Assembly: GCF_041355105.1 (NCBI RefSeq)
Contig: NZ_JBFUPK010000001.1
Coordinates: 806,001-870,000, forward strand
From: Terriglobus sp. RCC_193
GTDB taxonomy: Bacteria > Acidobacteriota > Terriglobia > Terriglobales > Acidobacteriaceae
Direction: 5' to 3'
DNA length: 64,000 nt
Within the stretch, counting starts at the first letter, position 1, and every line of letters starts with the position of its first letter. Made by a program: the position numbers and the translations under genes. Positions 61,324 to 64,000 of this stretch are shown one piece after another. A model generated the notes under the pieces. The model was not told where the DNA came from and ran no database searches. It saw nothing but the letters and a program-made list of their open reading frames with translations.

Positions 61324-62055
61324 CTATTTCTTCCACCACGTGTATCCGATGGAGAACTGCACGCTGGCATTCACGCCAGGGTTGCGGTCTCCAAGAGAGG
61401 CCGATGAGATGTGAACTGCGTTGGCCCCGAAATCAAGCGAACGGTTGGGCTGCAGAAAGTAATGGAGGCCAACCCCACCCTGCGGGGTGAAGTTCCAGAC
61501 ACTGGCGTCAGAGTTTGGTCCCATGTTCTGCAGATTCACTTCGCCCTGACCATACGCCGGATACTTATGGTTCGTCCACAGCACGCCACCCGCTGCCTGC
61601 GCCCAGGGCATGATCCTGTGACCATGCGTAAAGTTCCAGCGCAGAATGATGGGTGTGACGGAGACACCGTGGAAGGTGCCGCCCACGGTATACGGACCTA
61701 CGCAATTGAAGACGTTGGGGTTAGGTGTCCCCGTGCAGGAGTAGCGCTGAAAGGTGGGTGTGTTCGACTGCCAGTAGGGAAACACCTCGACCGCATATTC
61801 AAAGTTGCCCTTGAAGAGGCCGCTGCCGTATTCGGGCGTGATCACCTTGCCCAAATGGCCACCTGCCATGAAGAACTGGAAGCCATCACGTTCGTCGGTG
61901 ATGCCTTTACCGCCCTGGAAGATTACGCCCATCTCCCACGGGGTGTGTTTCGCCGTCGCGCTTACCGGCGATTCATTGGCCGTCATCTGACCGAGTGCCG
62001 CAAGGGGAAACAGTCCCGCTACCGCTGCAAGAACCAAACGTTTTACCTGGGACAT
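61324..62055 (-). CDS. PagL-like acyloxyacyl hydrolase / lipid A 3-O-deacylase-family outer-membrane protein
   Basis: ATG 62055 has AAGGAG five bases upstream and a signal peptide (MSQVKRLVLAAVAGLFPLAALG). The mature part is an eight-strand-size beta barrel (about 220 residues, EMGVIFQGGKGITDERDGFQ, IILRWNFTHGHRIMPWAQAA) ending GYTWWKK. The catalytic zone reads AVHISSASLGDRNPGVNASV, which aligns with PagL's HxSN...N-[DP]-G region: His and Ser are kept, but the position of the PagL Glu is Asn. PagL removes an ester-linked acyl chain from lipid A. Activity is therefore uncertain, although the fold and location look sure. Confidence 0.78.
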   Translation of the reverse strand: MSQVKRLVLAAVAGLFPLAALGQMTANESPVSATAKHTPWEMGVIFQGGKGITDERDGFQFFMAGGHLGKVITPEYGSGLFKGNFEYAVEVFPYWQSNTPTFQRYSCTGTPNPNVFNCVGPYTVGGTFHGVSVTPIILRWNFTHGHRIMPWAQAAGGVLWTNHKYPAYGQGEVNLQNMGPNSDASVWNFTPQGGVGLHYFLQPNRSLDFGANAVHISSASLGDRNPGVNASVQFSIGYTWWKK

Positions 62056-62081
62056 TCCACTCCTTCTTCCGGTGACAGAGC

Positions 62082-62103
62082 AAAGCCGCCGGTATACGGC
62101 GGC
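62082..62103 (-). terminator. Hairpin terminator after yebC
   Basis: A perfect 7-bp GC stem (GCCGCCG/CGGCGGC, plus-strand arms 62085-62091 and 62097-62103) with a 5-base loop lies between yebC and the PagL-like gene; on the minus strand it is followed by TTTG. Confidence 0.5.
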
Positions 62104-62131
62104 CGTTTGCCCTCTGTGTTTTTCAAGCGAT

Positions 62132-62872
62132 TTACGCGGTGACCGCAGCTTCATCCATGTCGAAGTTGCTGTAGACGTTCTGTGAATCGTCCAGATCTTC
62201 CAGCACCTCCAGCAGACGCATCATGGCGTTTGCCTGAGAGCCTTCCAGCTTCTGGTAGGTACTGGGAATCATGGTGACTTCAGCGTGTTCGGGCTTGAAA
62301 CCAGCCTTTTCGATGGCTTCCTTCACCGTAACGAAGTCCTTGGGCGTGGTGTAAATTTCCCAGTTCTCGCCTTCATCGTTCAGGTCGTCTGCACCTGCTT
62401 CCAGAACCACTTCCGTCAACTTCTCTTCGTCTGCACCATCCTTGGCAATGACGATGATGCCCTTCTTCGAGAACATGTAGCCAACCGAGCCGGTTTCACC
62501 CAGGTTGCCACCGTTCTTGCTGAAGGCATGGCGGATTTCGCTGACGGCGCGATTGCGGTTGTCGGTGAGCACCTCCACGATGACAGCAACGCCGCCAGGG
62601 CCGTAGCCTTCGAAGGTGATCTCCTCGTAGGTGAGGCCTTCAATTTCGCCCGTGCCGCGCTGGGTGGCGCGCTTGATGTTGTCGGCCGGCATGTTCTCAG
62701 CCTTGGCTGCCAGGATGGCAGTACGCAGACGCGGATTGCCGTCGGGATCGCCGCCGCCCTGCTTTGCTGCTACCGTGATTTCCTTGATCAGACGGGTGAA
62801 GACCTTGCCACGCTTGGCGTCGGCTGCGCCCTTCTTATGCTTGATGGTTGCCCATTTTGAGTGGCCTGACAT
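62132..62872 (-). CDS. yebC: YebC/PmpR-family protein
   Basis: The N-terminus [20 protein letters not shown] is the near-invariant start of YebC, followed by [14 protein letters not shown], the [17 protein letters not shown] motif, YEGYGPGG-type motif (here [14 protein letters not shown]) and [20 protein letters not shown]. The 246-residue protein has the usual three-domain length. YebC proteins bind DNA as regulators and, in newer work, also aid translation past proline stretches. ATG 62872 is clear. It may be followed by the PagL-like gene in one transcript, with a hairpin between. Confidence 0.95.
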   Translation of the reverse strand: MSGHSKWATIKHKKGAADAKRGKVFTRLIKEITVAAKQGGGDPDGNPRLRTAILAAKAENMPADNIKRATQRGTGEIEGLTYEEITFEGYGPGGVAVIVEVLTDNRNRAVSEIRHAFSKNGGNLGETGSVGYMFSKKGIIVIAKDGADEEKLTEVVLEAGADDLNDEGENWEIYTTPKDFVTVKEAIEKAGFKPEHAEVTMIPSTYQKLEGSQANAMMRLLEVLEDLDDSQNVYSNFDMDEAAVTA

Positions 62873-62956
62873 GGAACAAAACCCTACTCTTTCCTATGAT
62901 TCAACGCGCTCCGCCAGAAGTGGAGCGCAACAGGGAAAGTATAGCAAGCCGCACAG

Positions 62957-63475
62957 TTATTGCACCTGTGCAGGTATATCCACAGGAGCTTCCTTCGCAG
63001 CGGCCAGTATGGGGCGCAAATCGAGGGGACGCGTGATCATGCGGATGTTGCCGTCGGCATCCAGCGGCCACTCTTCTTTGGGCCGATCCCAATAGAGTTC
63101 CACTCCGTTGCTGTCAGGATCAGCGAGATAGATGGCTTCGCTGACGCCGTGGTCGGAGGCTCCGTGAATGGTGATGCCTGCGTTCAAGAGACGCTGTAGA
63201 GCTTTGCCCAGTTCCGCACGCGTGGGATACAGAATGGCGAGGTGATACAGGCCGGTGGTGCCTGCCGCAGGTGGTTGTCCTCCCTGACTTTCCCATGTGT
63301 TCAGGCCAATGTGATGGTGGTATCCGCCAGCAGAGACAAACGCGGCGCTGCTGCCGAAACGCTGCACGATTTCGAAGCCAAGTACCTCGTGATAGAACCA
63401 CAGGGCGCGATCCAGATCCGCCACCTTCAGGTGAACATGACCAATGCGCACGCCGGGATGAATTGCGTCACTCAT
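62957..63475 (-). CDS. VOC-superfamily (glyoxalase/dioxygenase-like) protein
   Basis: Two beta-alpha-beta-beta-beta units form the VOC fold: IGHVHLKVADLDRALWFYHE and YHLAILYPTRAELGKALQRL. Metal-ligand candidates are His in GHVHLKVADL, His in LYHLAILYP and Glu in NGVELYWDRP. The HHHIGLNTWESQGGQ segment is typical of the catechol-2,3-dioxygenase-like or CatE-type branch. The length of 172 residues fits a single-chain enzyme. The C-terminal tail is specific. The substrate cannot be read from the sequence. It lies upstream of yebC on the same strand with an 84-base gap, and divergent from the right-edge gene. Confidence 0.88.
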   Translation of the reverse strand: MSDAIHPGVRIGHVHLKVADLDRALWFYHEVLGFEIVQRFGSSAAFVSAGGYHHHIGLNTWESQGGQPPAAGTTGLYHLAILYPTRAELGKALQRLLNAGITIHGASDHGVSEAIYLADPDSNGVELYWDRPKEEWPLDADGNIRMITRPLDLRPILAAAKEAPVDIPAQVQ

Positions 63476-63601
63476 GTGCCTTTAGATGATTTGACGTCGA
63501 AATGGATGCGGGTTGTGCGTTCTGGCGTTATAACGGTGCATCTAAGTTAGTCAGATAGTTTGGTCAGGTATTGCTGCTACATCTTGCATGGGGTTTCTGC
63601 T

Positions 63602-64000
63602 TTGAAGCGCATTTCCATAGTTGTTCTGTTGCTGATACTCCTCGTTGGAGGTGCGTGGTATGCGTACGTCGCCTTCTCCGTGGACGACGACACGCCGGAT
63701 ACTCCGCTGGCACAGATTCCACTCACGTTTGACGACCAGGTGGCCATGGCAAACCTTGCCTGCGGAGGCCATGCCAGCGTGGATGCGAAAAAAGTGATCG
63801 TATGCAGGACGTGTCCTCCGGGATCTGATTTTGCAGGGGAGAGCAGTGGGCCGGATGAAGGATGGAGCAACGGCGGCGTGCTGACCGGGAGTTTTACGGC
63901 ACCCGGTATGCAGGAAGCGCTGATGCGGGCTTCAGGATGCGAATCACACGCGAATAACATGGGCGGCGATTTTCTCTTTCGCAGGAACGGAAGCAAGTGG
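63602..64000 (+). CDS. Membrane-anchored protein of unknown function, cut by the window end
   Basis: An open frame of 133 codons runs without a stop to the edge. A TTG at 63602 with GGGG eight bases upstream gives MKRISIVVLLLILLVGGAWY, a good signal-anchor; a TTG at 63584 is an alternative. The outward part is acidic with several Cys: NLACGGHAS, VIVCRTCPPGSD (CxxC) and MRASGCESHANN, which suggests disulfides or a metal site. The GGVLTGSF and GGDFLFRR stretches look like beta strands. No family recognised; at least the C-terminal part is missing. Confidence 0.65.
   Translation, partial: MKRISIVVLLLILLVGGAWYAYVAFSVDDDTPDTPLAQIPLTFDDQVAMANLACGGHASVDAKKVIVCRTCPPGSDFAGESSGPDEGWSNGGVLTGSFTAPGMQEALMRASGCESHANNMGGDFLFRRNGSKW

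Noticed and set aside
63551-63575. Possible second sigma-54 promoter (TGGTCA...TTGCTG)
   Set aside because: The GG and GC elements are 9 bases apart, not 10, and the -24 box is degenerate.

Overview
The window is chromosomal DNA of an aerobic Gram-negative bacterium, most likely an acidobacterium of the Terriglobales (Terriglobus/Granulicella/Edaphobacter type). The evidence is an Oar-type TonB-dependent receptor with an N-terminal carboxypeptidase-regulatory-like domain, two tandem DUF507 genes, a giant secreted protein with a pro-kumamolisin-like N-terminus and Ig-like repeats, the hopanoid radical-SAM enzyme HpnJ, a kinase-TPR protein, and a CcmF/CcmH system whose CcmH has a variant cysteine motif. 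I see no insertion sequence, prophage, integrase or CRISPR array. Both ends cut through genes: uvrA at the left and an unidentified membrane-anchored protein at the right.

Layout. 1-11.1 kb: uvrA (-), a 61-residue membrane protein behind a textbook sigma-54 promoter, two exported proteins of unknown role, glmU, and the 1,442-residue Ig-repeat protein. 11.1-13.5 kb: hpnJ followed by two small overlapping EamA-type transporters. 13.6-19.6 kb: an unknown gene, recJ, then a tightly packed membrane-fusion protein/TPR protein/TolC set that lacks an inner-membrane pump. 19.7-20.9 kb: a 2Fe-2S ferredoxin-like gene, two DUF507 genes and tRNA-Glu(CTC) with its own promoter and terminator. 21-31.2 kb: an accessory nutrient block with an APC permease, a divergent argininosuccinate-lyase-like enzyme, a TonB receptor, a ROK regulator and, divergently, a 955-residue PIG-L deacetylase. 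An AT-rich palindrome between the last two is a candidate ROK operator.

31.5-37.3 kb: an operon of four exported proteins (Tat-type multicopper oxidase, calcineurin-like phosphoesterase, Tat-type CehA/McbA-like metallohydrolase, small secreted protein). Its products all act outside the cytoplasm and its joint function is unknown; it is the best candidate in this window for an undescribed system. 37.6-47.2 kb: core genes miaB plus a bifunctional-nuclease-family gene, aroA plus a glycosyltransferase, deoC plus a GAF/SpoIIE phosphatase, and tex. 47.3-50.1 kb: ccmF-ccmH-ccmI-like, for cytochrome c maturation. 50.2-55.9 kb: signalling genes (stand-alone receiver, Ser/Thr kinase-TPR, ECF sigma factor with a translationally coupled membrane protein). 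56.2-59.2 kb: the glycolytic pair eno-gpmI. 59.3-64 kb: a secreted protein, ftcD, a PagL-like outer-membrane protein, yebC, a VOC protein and the cut-off gene.

Several gene ends carry long perfect hairpins, which I list as terminators or RNA structures. Functions are read from motifs and family knowledge only; no database search was run. Start sites were moved to internal codons where a Shine-Dalgarno sequence, signal peptide or family length favoured it, and this is stated in each entry.
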